A stretch of DNA of 64,000 nt from Selaginella moellendorffii (lineage: Eukaryota > Streptophyta > Lycopodiopsida > Selaginellales > Selaginellaceae). The stretch covers positions 1,180,165 to 1,244,164 of the forward strand of contig NW_003314263.1 of NCBI RefSeq assembly GCF_000143415.4, read 5' to 3'. Shown here one piece after another: positions 8,873 through 18,297 of this stretch. Each line of letters starts with the position of its first letter. The first letter of the stretch is position 1. The notes beneath the pieces were generated by a model, which saw only the letters and a list, made by a program, of their open reading frames with translations, made no database searches and was not told the DNA's origin. Position numbers and translations under genes: made by a program.

Positions 8873-10932
8873 ATGGGAAGTGAAGCGTCGTACTATGACC
8901 ATGAGAACAATGCGAGCACCACCACTCCGGATTACTCCTCCCCGATTCCCATCCTCCACGGCAAAGCCGGCAATCAATCAACCGGGAATGACCAGCAAGA
9001 ACAACACCACCAAGATCACGCGATTCTTTCCAGGGATGATTCATGGTTTGGGACTTTCAAGTCGATCTTCTGGCACGGTGGCTCTGCTTTTGATGCGTGG
9101 TTGAATGCTACTTCCACCCAGGTGAGTTTCAGCTCAATCACAAAATCATTCTGGAAGAGTTTTTCACTGTTGAATCTTGCGAACTTTTTCTTTTTCCCTT
9201 TCTTTTTTCTTCCCTCCGAAGATCGCTCAAGTTCTTCTCACTTTCCCCTATTCCTTCGCTCAACTCGGGCTAGCCTCCGGAATCGTGTTCCAGCTCCTCT
9301 ATGGATTCATGGGCTGCTGGACATGCTACATGATCACATCGCTCTACGCGGACTACAGAGCAGCCAAAGAGAAGGAGAATCCAAAAGCGTTCGAAAAACA
9401 CACCATCCAGGTATTTATAAAATCACCATAGCCGGCTGCGCATTTTTTCTAAGGATCTTTCGTCCCCTTTCTAGTGGTACGAAGTTCTCGGAGGATTGCT
9501 GGGACCCTACTGGAGAGCCGCGGGGATCTTCTTCAACACCGCGCTGCTATTTTGCACTGCCACCATCCAAGTGATCGCTTGCGGGAGGTAAAACACAGAT
9601 CCAAATCTTCTCCGCGACCCATGAGACCCAATGCCCAGATCTCTCTGAATCGCTTCTCTTCTTGATCGCCCACAGCACCGTCTACTACATCAACGATTCT
9701 CTCCCCAAGCGGACATGGACCATAATCTTTGGAGCTTGCTGCATCATTACCGTGCTCATCCCCACCGCTCACAACTACAGAGTTTTATCCTTCACGGGGA
9801 TCCTCATGACCACCTACACGGCCTGGTATCTCACCATAGCCGCCGGAATTCACGACAAGGTTGGCCATTTTCTTGCTTGTTCTCGTCATTTTCTTCGCTT
9901 CTCCTGGATTTTTGTCCGATTTTCTTCGATTCAATCGAGACTTACGCGCTGCTTCTCTTCTTTTCCTGGTCAGGTTCCGAATGTGACTCACTCTGGACCC
10001 AAGAATATCGTGCAGTACTTCACGGGTGCGACTAACATCCTCTACGCGTTTGGCGGTCACGCTGTGACAGTGTAAGTTGTGGAAAAAGCTTCGAAGCCAT
10101 TGATTGAATGATCTGATTGTTTGGTGGAACTTTTTCTTCCAGGGAGATCATGCATGCGATGTGGAAGCCACGCAAATTCAAGCTCGTCTACCTCTACGCC
10201 ATCCTCTACATCTTCACGCTCACGCTCCCGTCCGCCATCACCGTCTACTGGCGATTTGGCGATACGATGCTCCACAGCGCAAACGCGTTTGGGGTGTTCC
10301 CGAAAAACAAGTTCCGAGATGCTGCCGTCATCCTCATGCTCATGCACCAGGTGAGTCTTGCTCGATCGATGCGCGAACTCTGGAGTAATTTCTGTGTGAT
10401 CGATTGGACTTTGTGCAGTTCATAGAGTTTGGGCTGATTGGCCTTCCGGTCTTTCTCATCTGGGAGAAGTTTTTGGGTGTCCATCACTCCAAGTACTACA
10501 TTCTCCGAGCCATTGCAAGAATTCCCGTCGTTCTCGCGATCTGGTTCATTGCGATCATGATCCCGTTTTTCGGGCCGATCAACTCCGCCGTTGGATCTTT
10601 GCTCGTAACTTTCAGCGTATATCTTATACCCTGCGCCGCTCATATGGTTGTGAACTCCAAATCCACGGCCAGAAAGGTCTGACTTCGTGGACTTTTTCGT
10701 CTTTTTTTGCCAGACTTTGACCGTGCGTTTGACTTTTCAGGCCGCCATAGAACAGCCGCCCAGGTGGATCAGAAGCTGGACAGTGGTGTATGTTCTCAAT
10801 TCTTTGATAATTGTGTGGGTGGTGATTGTTGGATTTGGGTTTGGAGTGTATGCAAGTGTGAAGAATCTGGTGGATCAGATCGATACGTTTGGATTGTTTG
10901 CCAGATGCTACCAATGCCCCAAAAAACACTAA
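8873..10932 (+). CDS. LAX: AUX1/LAX auxin influx carrier, copy 1
   Basis: Eight exons joined by GT-AG introns: 8873-9121, 9222-9410, 9475-9587, 9676-9859, 9974-10071, 10143-10350, 10419-10676, 10741-10932; 496 residues. The product is an amino acid/auxin permease of the plasma membrane that imports auxin with protons. Family hallmarks in order: WFGTFKSIFWHGGSAFDAWL, AQVLLTFPYSFAQLG, WYEVLGGLLGPYWR, TIQVIACGSTVYYIND, KRTWTIIFGACC, YFTGATNILYAFGGHAVTVE, IMHAMWKPRKFK, FFGPINSAVGSLLVTF, and the end DTFGLFARCYQC. The GGHAVTVE motif is complete (His about 274). The N-terminal about 60 residues are polar, longer than in copy 2. The first in-frame ATG (8873) is taken as start. It is followed only 152 bp later by a second, parallel copy. 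Confidence 0.95.
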
Positions 10933-11033
10933 AGATTTATACATTTCAATCATAAAGGGGGGAAAAAGAAAGAAAGATAAAACACAAAAAGCTGTACAGC
11001 AGTGGAAATCTTCCATCTTATGAATCTCGAGAT

Positions 11034-11044
11034 ATTTTTATATA
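11034..11044 (+). promoter_or_regulatory. Possible TATA box of LAX copy 2
   Basis: TTTTTATATAG lies about 41 bp upstream of the ATG at 11085, in the 152-bp spacer between the two LAX genes. Position and composition suit a TATA element, but the very short spacing to the ATG means the leader would be tiny. Confidence 0.35.
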
Positions 11045-11084
11045 GTGAAATTGTGTGGACGATATTCCATTCCCAGAACTTGTG

Positions 11085-12933
11085 ATGTGTGAGATTTCTG
11101 ATCTGAATGACCAGCAGCAACAAGAACACAGGCTTGATCCAAATGACACATGGTTTGAAACTTTCAAGTCGATCGCCTGGCACGGTGGCTCCGCTTTTGA
11201 TGCATGGTTGAATGCCACCTCCGCCCAGGTTAGTCTATCATTTTGATCTCGCCTGCGAACCATTTGCGGTTTTCTATAAGATCGCCCAAGTTCTTCTCAC
11301 ATTTCCCTATTCGTTCGCTCAACTCGGGCTAGCATCTGGAATTGTGTTCCAGGTGCTCTATGGATTCATGGGCTGCTGGACATGTTACATGATCACGTCT
11401 CTCTACGCAGACTACAGGGCGGCCAAAGAGAAAGAAAACCCGAAAGCTTTCGAGAATCACACTATCCAGGTATGCGAATCATCCACCAGTCCAAATACCA
11501 GCTTCTACTTCTTTTCTAGTGGTATGAAGTTCTTGGAGGATTGCTGGGACCCTATTGGAGAGCTGCAGGGATCTTCTTCAACACCGTGCTTCTATTTTGC
11601 ACAGCCACCATCCAAGTGATCGCTTGCGGGAGGTAAGAAATTTTTTCCACAAACCCACGAGACCCAATGCCCGGATCCCTCTGAATCGCTTCTCTTCTTG
11701 ATTGCTTCCAGCACCGTGTACTACATCAAAGATTCTCTCCCCAAGCGGACATGGACAATAATCTTTGGAGCTTGCTGCCTCGTTACCGTGCTCATCCCCA
11801 GCGCTCACAACTACAGAGTTTTATCCTTCTCGGGGATCCTCATGACCACCTACACGGCGTGGTATCTCACCATAACCGCTGTAATTCACGGCAAGGTTGG
11901 TCTTTTCCTTCTGTTCTTGCTGTTTCTTTGTTTTACTTTGTTCTTCTTCGTTTTCCCTCTCGCTTTTACGAGACATTGAGATTTGAATCTCATTAGGATC
12001 CGGATGTCACTCACTCTGGAGCAAAGAACGTCGTGCAGTACTTCACTGGCGCCACGAATATCCTTTACGCCTTTGGTAGTACTGTGACAGTGTAAGCTTG
12101 AATCCAAAGGTCCATGAAACTAGAGAATTGGTCACGGTGAAATTTTTTCCAGGGAGATCATGCATGCAATGTGGAAGCCACGCAAGTTCAAGCTCGTCTA
12201 CCTGTACGCCATCGTCTACATTTTCACGCTCACGCTCCCGTCCGCCATCGCTGTCTACTGGCGATTTGGCGACAAGATGCTCGACAACGCCAATGCGTTT
12301 GCGGTGTTTCCAAAAACTAAGTTCCGCGACGCTGCCGTCATCCTCATGCTCATGCACCAGGTGATCGTTTTCTTTTGTTGGTTTAACATGAACTTGATCA
12401 TGATCGATTTTCCTTGCTTGTGATCCAGTTTATACAGTTTGGGCTCATTAGCCTTCCAATCTTTATCATCTGGGAAAAGTTTGTGGGTGTCCATCACTCC
12501 AAATACTACGTTCTTCGAGCCATTGCGAGGATTCCTGTTGTTCTCGCGACATGGTTCATCGCGATCATGATCCCGTTTTTCGGGCCAATCAACTCCGCCG
12601 TTGGATCTTTGCTCGTAACCTTCAGCGTATATCTCATACCTTGCTCGGCTCATATGGTTGCCAACTTCAAATCCACGGCCAGAAAGGTCTGACTTTGTTT
12701 CTTATCAGACTTTGACCGGGCGTTTGACTAATTTTCAGGCCGCCATAGAACAGCCCCCGACGTGGATCCTGAGAAGTTGGACCTTGGTGTATCTTCTCAA
12801 TTCTTTCATAACTGTGTGGGTTTTAATTGTGGGATTTGGGTTTGGAGTGTATGCAAGTGTGAGGAATCTGGTGGATCAGATTGACTCGTTTGGATTGTTT
12901 GCCAGATGCTACCAGTGCACCCGAAAATACTAA
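11085..12933 (+). CDS. LAX: AUX1/LAX auxin influx carrier, copy 2, with altered GGHAVTVE motif
   Basis: Eight exons parallel those of copy 1: 11085-11228, 11281-11469, 11520-11632, 11712-11895, 11997-12091, 12153-12360, 12429-12686, 12739-12933; 461 residues. Middle exons have the same lengths as copy 1 (189, 113, 184, 208, 258 nt). Exon 5 is 95 nt instead of 98, because the codons for Gly-His-Ala in FGGHAVTV are replaced by Ser-Thr (FGSTVTVE). All other hallmarks remain (AQVLLTFPYSFAQLG, KRTWTIIFGACC, EIMHAMWKP, FFGPINSAVGSLL, DSFGLFARCYQC), and the frame is open throughout. ATG 11085 is the first ATG; the N-terminus is short. It is a tandem duplicate of the upstream gene. Whether it still carries auxin is doubtful because that motif lies in the transport core of the family. 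Confidence 0.9.
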
Positions 12934-13209
12934 TAAGGATCTGTCCAACGGCAATTAAAACTGCTAATGTGAATCCAAATATATTTGGAAGCTCTTGACT
13001 TTGTTGATAAGCCTCTGGTTGCCAAGTCTTTATCGAAAATCTATAGTCTGGTGAAAGTTCTATATGGATATATAATATTTCTTATTACATTAGATACTGC
13101 AGTTTGTCCTTGAGCCATTGTATCTTTTCGGCAACTCTAGAGATATTCCAAATCCATATTGGATGTCTGAATGAAATATATATTACAAATCTCGGAATGG
13201 AATTTATTC
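12934..13209. other. Spacer with part of a repeated unit
   Basis: About 13022-13210 belongs to the repeat unit that recurs at about 13440-13590 and 14034-14360 around the small-peptide gene copies (shared words such as TTGAGCCATTGT, TTCGGCAAC and ATGGAATG). No separate gene is seen. Confidence 0.5.
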
Positions 13210-13335
13210 ATGGAATCTTATTCTGCCGCTCTTCCAAGCCGCATGGCGGTAGAAGGCATGGCGCAGGGGCGTGAGCAAGGCTGAAGTTTTCGGCAGAAGA
13301 TTATACTTCGAAAGGTAGAAGGGATTGGAGATAGC
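13210..13335 (-). pseudogene. Truncated copy A of the small secreted-peptide gene
   Basis: The minus strand matches only the 3' part of the intact copy at 14405-14623: TTCGAAGTATAATCTTC, CGAAAACTTC, and ATGCCTTCTACCGCCATGC in the place of the KCLVPPC coding end. The signal-peptide part is missing. It is the most decayed of three tandem copies. Confidence 0.55.
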
Positions 13336-13599
13336 GTTAAGAATGCATCTCCTATTAATTCTAAATAAAATCGGGTTCTTATATGTAATAGAACCCAAGT
13401 TACAGTAAGTTTTTGTAAAAATATTCTCTCATTCACGTATGATCCATAATAAGTACTTGTTGAATTCACATTTTCTTTGTGGATACCCTTGAGCCATTGT
13501 TTCCATTCGGGAAGTCTAGAGAGATTCAAAATCCATATTGAAGTTCGAGCTTGCCAAATTATATTACAAATCATGGAATGAACATATTTATGTATAGTG

Positions 13600-13813
13600 C
13601 TCGTCAAGCTCCACCACACGGCAGTAAAAGGCATTTCGCAGGCTGAAGAGCGTAAGAAGGACGTTTTCGCGGAAAGATTATTCTTTGAACCGTTGAAAGA
13701 TTGGAGGCAGCGAGAAATCCTTGCCGTGATCATCCGGGGTCACCCGGGCTAGTAGCAAGCACCGCAACGACCAAGATTGCCAAAGCGCAAAAACGAGCGC
13801 TTGTGTTTGCCAC
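13600..13813 (-). pseudogene. Broken copy B of the small secreted-peptide gene
   Basis: The minus strand aligns over the full length of the intact copy: GGCAAACACAAGCGCTCG at the start, a hydrophobic stretch, then GATGATCACGGCAAGGATTTC, CTGCCTCCAATCTTT and CGAAAACGTCC. The start codon position reads CTG rather than ATG, and an indel shifts the signal-peptide frame away from the VTxDDH part. It is therefore a pseudogene. Confidence 0.6.
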
Positions 13814-14404
13814 AGGAAATGAATGCTACAAACGCATCTAATACTTCTTGCAACTAGTTCTAGTCGTATACGTAACTCAACAATAATATGTAGATAACAT
13901 CCTTGTGTGTCAGCTGGGCGATAAATCGGGTAAAAATACACTAAAAGGATTAATTTCTCAATGATCACATGTGAGCAAAGCAAAAAGAGGCAATTCATGT
14001 CAAAGTCAAAAAATATAAATTAGAAGCTCCCTAGTCTTTATAAAAAATCTACGGTAAAACTTCGATATGGATGTATAAAATTTTCATTTCATATGACACC
14101 GCTATGACCATACTATATGGACGGTCAATTTAATGTAAAACTACATGTTTAATCATAATATCCATTGACTTTGGTTCTTCTCCCAAGCATTTTCTTTGTG
14201 GATACCACAGCCACGTTTGGCAAAAAAGAGCCTACGTTATGTAGAGTTTGTCCTTGAGCCATTGTTTGCTTTCGGCAACAGCCTAGAGAGGAAAATCTAT
14301 TGGAACTTCGAGCTTTCAGAAGCTTAGCAATTGCTATTTGGAATGAAACATATTCATGGATCTTAACTCTAGTGCTATAGCGATTCTTCCAAGCTTTACT
14401 CAGC

Positions 14405-14623
14405 TCAGCATGGTGGTACAAGGCATTTCTCAGGCTTGAGAGCATAAGGGGGAAGTTTTCGCCGGAAAATTATGCTTCGAACCGTGGAAAAGATTGGAGG
14501 CAGCGAGAATACCTTGGCACAGTGATCATCCGTTGTCACGCGAGCACTAGCAGCAGAAATCGCAAGAAAAAACAACCCTAAGATTATAGCCCAAGCACGC
14601 AAACAAGCGGATGTGTTCGCCAT
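14405..14623 (-). CDS. Small secreted cysteine-containing peptide, intact copy C
   Basis: A 72-codon frame on the minus strand. Residues 1-27 (MANTSACLRAWAIILGLFFL and following ISAASA) are a clear signal peptide. The mature part of about 45 residues contains VTTDDHC, FSLPPIF, a basic segment FRRKLPP and the end EKCLVPPC, giving three cysteines. A TATA-like box (TATATAAA on the minus strand near 14660) sits about 40 bp upstream. Two decayed copies follow downstream at 13600-13813 and 13210-13335, so the gene was duplicated in tandem. I know no peptide family with this pattern. It could be a lineage-specific signalling or defence peptide; the function is unknown. Confidence 0.5.
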   Translation of the reverse strand: MANTSACLRAWAIILGLFFLAISAASARVTTDDHCAKVFSLPPIFSTVRSIIFRRKLPPYALKPEKCLVPPC

Positions 14624-14792
14624 TGCAATGAAATGCTACAATACAAACGCATCTCCCTTGTTTATATATTACTCTTTGCAACTACTAGTCAAAGTTTCAT
14701 ATGTGAAATTAGTATTATAACTATACATTTCTAGAATATATTTGTAAGTCAAAGTATTGCAAACGGGAGAGGACACCGTGAAGAAATGTGAT

Positions 14793-14864
14793 GGGCATTT
14801 GGTCTAGTGGTATGATTCTCGCTTAGGGTGCGAGAGGTCCCGAGTTCAATTCTCGGAATGCCCC
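14793..14864 (+). tRNA. tRNA-Pro (AGG)
   Basis: Seventy-two bases fold as a tRNA: acceptor GGGCATT/AATGCCC with discriminator C, D arm with GGTCTAGTGGTATGAT, anticodon stem CTCGC/GCGAG with loop TTAGGGT (anticodon AGG), and T arm GGTCCCGAGTTCAATTCTCGG. There is no intron, and no encoded CCA, as usual for nuclear plant genes. A T-run follows about 25 nt downstream. Confidence 0.97.
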
Positions 14865-16133
14865 GAATCTCCACTGGAGTTCTATCGTTTTCCTTCGCTT
14901 TTCCTGCCCCCGAAAAGGCCAGACTTTTGCACGAAGAGGAGCCACTTTCGATGGGTTTGATGCCAAACTCTCTGCGAAGATGACAAGAAAATCAAATCGT
15001 CAAAGGCCTCGCAGCGCGCACCACCTGGAGCTCCATCGCCCAACCTTCTAGAGCGTAAAAAAAGTGAACAGAGCTGCGAATTTCTTACGAAACAATCCCG
15101 CTTTTAACTTACTCCCTGTTGTTGTAGAGCCCGGCTAAAACGAAAGCACGGAATCTAGAGAATCTCACACTGTTGCCTTCGTCTCTTTCGCGAAACGCGA
15201 GCCAAACCAGGAACAGTGGCCACGCCGTACCCGACGCCGTACGATCCCGCCACGTCGACATGACCGTTAGCCACGTACCGTACGCCCCGTGCCCCTTCCG
15301 TACCGCCCTCCCTTGCTTCGTCCCCCTGTCGCGAACGTTGTTCTTCAGCGTGGCTTTGCGGCATTGTCGATCTCGCCCCGCTCCGGGTGGATATATAGTA
15401 GATTCTTACTCAGGGTGCTCTCCTTTTCCTCTCCAGCCACTCGATCGATCGATCAATCGCCTTCTTCCTTGTTCTCCTCGGAGCTCTCGCCCGCGATCGA
15501 TCGTCTTGTTTTGGATTTGGTGGCTTTTTGGGTCCCTCCTCGCCACTTCTACAGCTGGGAAATCGCACAAGCAAGGCGTGGCTCTTTTGTTTTGAGGCTT
15601 GGATGGTTTTGATCCCAGCAAGGTTGCCCCGAAATTCTTTTTGCGCCGCGGAGTGGACAAACTCTGGCGACCTCGGCCCCGGCGGGTATGATGAATCCTC
15701 TTGTCCTCTTAGGCCGGCATTGGTGAGCCCATCGCCACTCCCTCATTCCTTCGTTCTTTCTTTCCTTTCCTCCCTTTAATTGTGTTTTCTTCCTCCCTGT
15801 TTGCTCTGTTGCCTTCGCCCAGACAAAAGAGCGCCTCGGCCTCGTTCGCGCGTGAACGAGGCTACATATAGTCCTCCTCGCTTAGATTGTATCATCCTTC
15901 TCCTTCTCTTTTCTCCTCCCTCCTCTCGTTCATTCCTCTCGATCTTAGCATCCAGTTGATCGGTTCTAGCGCCTTGCTTCCTCCCCAAAATCAGAAATTG
16001 AGAATCTGGGTCGCCATTTCCACGCATTGGGTCTCCGAAGATGCAGCTCCTCCTGGAATCCACTCGCTAATTCCCCCTCACCGAGCCTCTAACCAATCCA
16101 ACAGAGTAGAAAAGAGAAGATTAGTAGAGAAAT
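14865..16133. other. Promoter and leader region of the AP2 gene
   Basis: No gene is recognised. The part 15380-16133 is CT-rich and ends at the start of the AP2 factor, so it is probably its promoter and long 5' leader; several short upstream ATGs are present. Repeats of GATC/CGAT lie near 15440-15500. Confidence 0.4.
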
Positions 16134-17980
16134 ATGGATACCTCTGCGTGGCTTAACTTGCAACCGGATCTTACAAAGCTAGAAGATGACGCTGGCCTCG
16201 CGCTCAATCTCACCGATAGACTAGGAATTCAGCAGCAGCAGCAGCAGCAGCAAATCCAAGCCCAGCAGCAGCAAAATCACGCTGCTGTCGGAGGCAAACG
16301 CAAGCGAGGCTCCACTGCAAAGGAAAGAATCAGTAAAATGCCACCATGCACTGCGGGGAAACGAAGCTCGATCTACCGTGGTGTCACAAGGTAGCGAGAA
16401 CAAAAAAGAAGGATTGCTCAAAGCGAAGATCTAAACATCCTTCTTTTCTATCAGGCATAGATGGACTGGTCGCTATGAAGCTCATCTGTGGGACAAGGGA
16501 ACTTGGAATCACACTCAAAACAAAAAGGGAAAGCAAGGTATACTTCACTGTGATCTTTGTTCTTGCTTAACACTGATCTTTCTCCCCTTTCCAAAAACTT
16601 TGTATTCGTTCGGACAGTTTATCTCGGTAAGTTGCATTTGTGGCTCGTGATCTTTGTCTAAATGGTTTCCTTCCAATCTTCCAGGAGCTTATGACGACGA
16701 AGAAGCAGCAGCGAGAGCTTACGATCTGGCAGCTCTCAAATACTGGGGACCTGGAACGCTCATCAACTTTCCTGTGAGATTTTCAAAAGCTCAAGCCATT
16801 CCACTTGGCTTGACGGTGATTTGCTCCTCCTTGCTCGCAGGTGACAGACTATACCAGAGATATCGAAGAGATGCAAAACGTTTCCAGAGAGGAGTACCTG
16901 GCCTCTCTTCGAAGGCAAGAAGAATAACGAGCGAGAGCTCCTTCTCGTCGTGAATCTTACTCGATGCCTTTGTAATTCTCCAGGAAAAGCAGTGGATTCT
17001 CGCGAGGAGTGTCAAAGTACCGCGGAGTTGCGAGGCACCACCACAACGGGCGATGGGAGGCTCGGATCGGCCGCGTGTTCGGCAACAAGTATCTCTACCT
17101 GGGAACATACAGTAAGTTTCCAACACTTCCAAGAACAAAACGAAGAACTTACACTATTGTTTCGTCCAAAGGCACGCAGGAAGAAGCTGCCACGGCCTAC
17201 GACATGGCCGCGATCGAGTATAGAGGCCTCAACGCCGTCACGAACTTCGATCTCAGCCGATACATCCGCTGGCTGAGGCCCGGAGCACAGCAGCAGCAAG
17301 CAGCCGGAGGAGTCACCGCCAATCTCCACGAAAACCACGACTTTGGCTCCAAGGAAAACGATGCCAGTGGAGCCGAGTTTGCGGACGAGATCCTGCAAGT
17401 CGATCGAAGCGGCAAGGATTCGTCAGTGCTGGAAAACAATGGCGGAAGCACTAGAGTGTGGCCTTCTTCGCAGGCGAGCGAGCCTTACCAGCTTCCTACT
17501 CTGGGGCTCTCGAGAGCGGCGGTGGCGCAGCACAACGCTAGCAAGGCTCAAAAGAAGAACGCTCCCACGGCGCTGGGACTCCTCCTCCAGTCGAATATGT
17601 TCAGGCAAATGCTGGAGAAGACCTCCACAAACGGTGGAACCTCCGCGAACCCGGCGAGCTTGGACCATCGATCGACCTCTCCGGCTGGCGGTCAGGAGAG
17701 TGAGATCGATATGGACGAAGGAAGCCAGTACCTGGTTGCGAGCGAGGAGGTGTTTAACAATCACCACCATCAAGAAGGTGGCGGTGCTTCCTCGTCTTCG
17801 TCTTACACTCCGTTCCAGCACGACTTTGGATTGAGCGCTCCTCCGGCTGCGCAAGAGATCGCGGCTCCTGGCGGCGGTGTGGATCCGGAAGATGGTGCAG
17901 GTGCCGGATTGACGCTGTGGAGCTCGCTGGAATCCAACTTCTCGTCGCTGCCAATGACCAACGCGATCAGTACTTGCTAG
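16134..17980 (+). CDS. WRI1: WRINKLED1-like AP2 transcription factor with two AP2 domains
   Basis: Seven exons: 16134-16390, 16455-16537, 16619-16627, 16685-16773, 16841-16914, 16984-17111, 17172-17980. The third is a 9-nt exon that encodes the VYL of the first AP2 domain, a known hallmark of the WRI1 group. Domain 1: [40 protein letters not shown], and [11 protein letters not shown]. Linker: [11 protein letters not shown]. Domain 2: [36 protein letters not shown], and [13 protein letters not shown]. The N-terminus has a Gln run and a basic KRKRGS; the C-terminal half includes [20 protein letters not shown] and an acidic end. It should be a nuclear DNA-binding activator; in angiosperms WRI1 switches on glycolysis and fatty acid synthesis genes, which may or may not hold here. 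The intron after 16914 starts with GC (AAG|GCAAGA). Confidence 0.93.
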
Positions 17981-18297
17981 AAGAAAAAGTGTGAAGGAAG
18001 AAGACTTACACACCTCCAATAACTTAGGAGCGAAGAAGATAGCAGCAACTTGACCAACACAGGCGCCCTCCCGCGTCCATCGGGTGGAAACTCACACAGA
18101 AAAAATTTCTTCTAACGATTCTTTGGCCCGCAGATTCTTGATCCCGCGAGCTGTGTTCTTGTGTGACTATAACTTTTACGTAGCCAAAAGTTTGGCTTGG
18201 CTTCTCACGAAATACAATGACTGATTGAAGATTTCTCACACAGTCTGCAAAGAATGATCCAAGTCAGGCACTGATAAGAAAAGAAACCATAAAAAGC

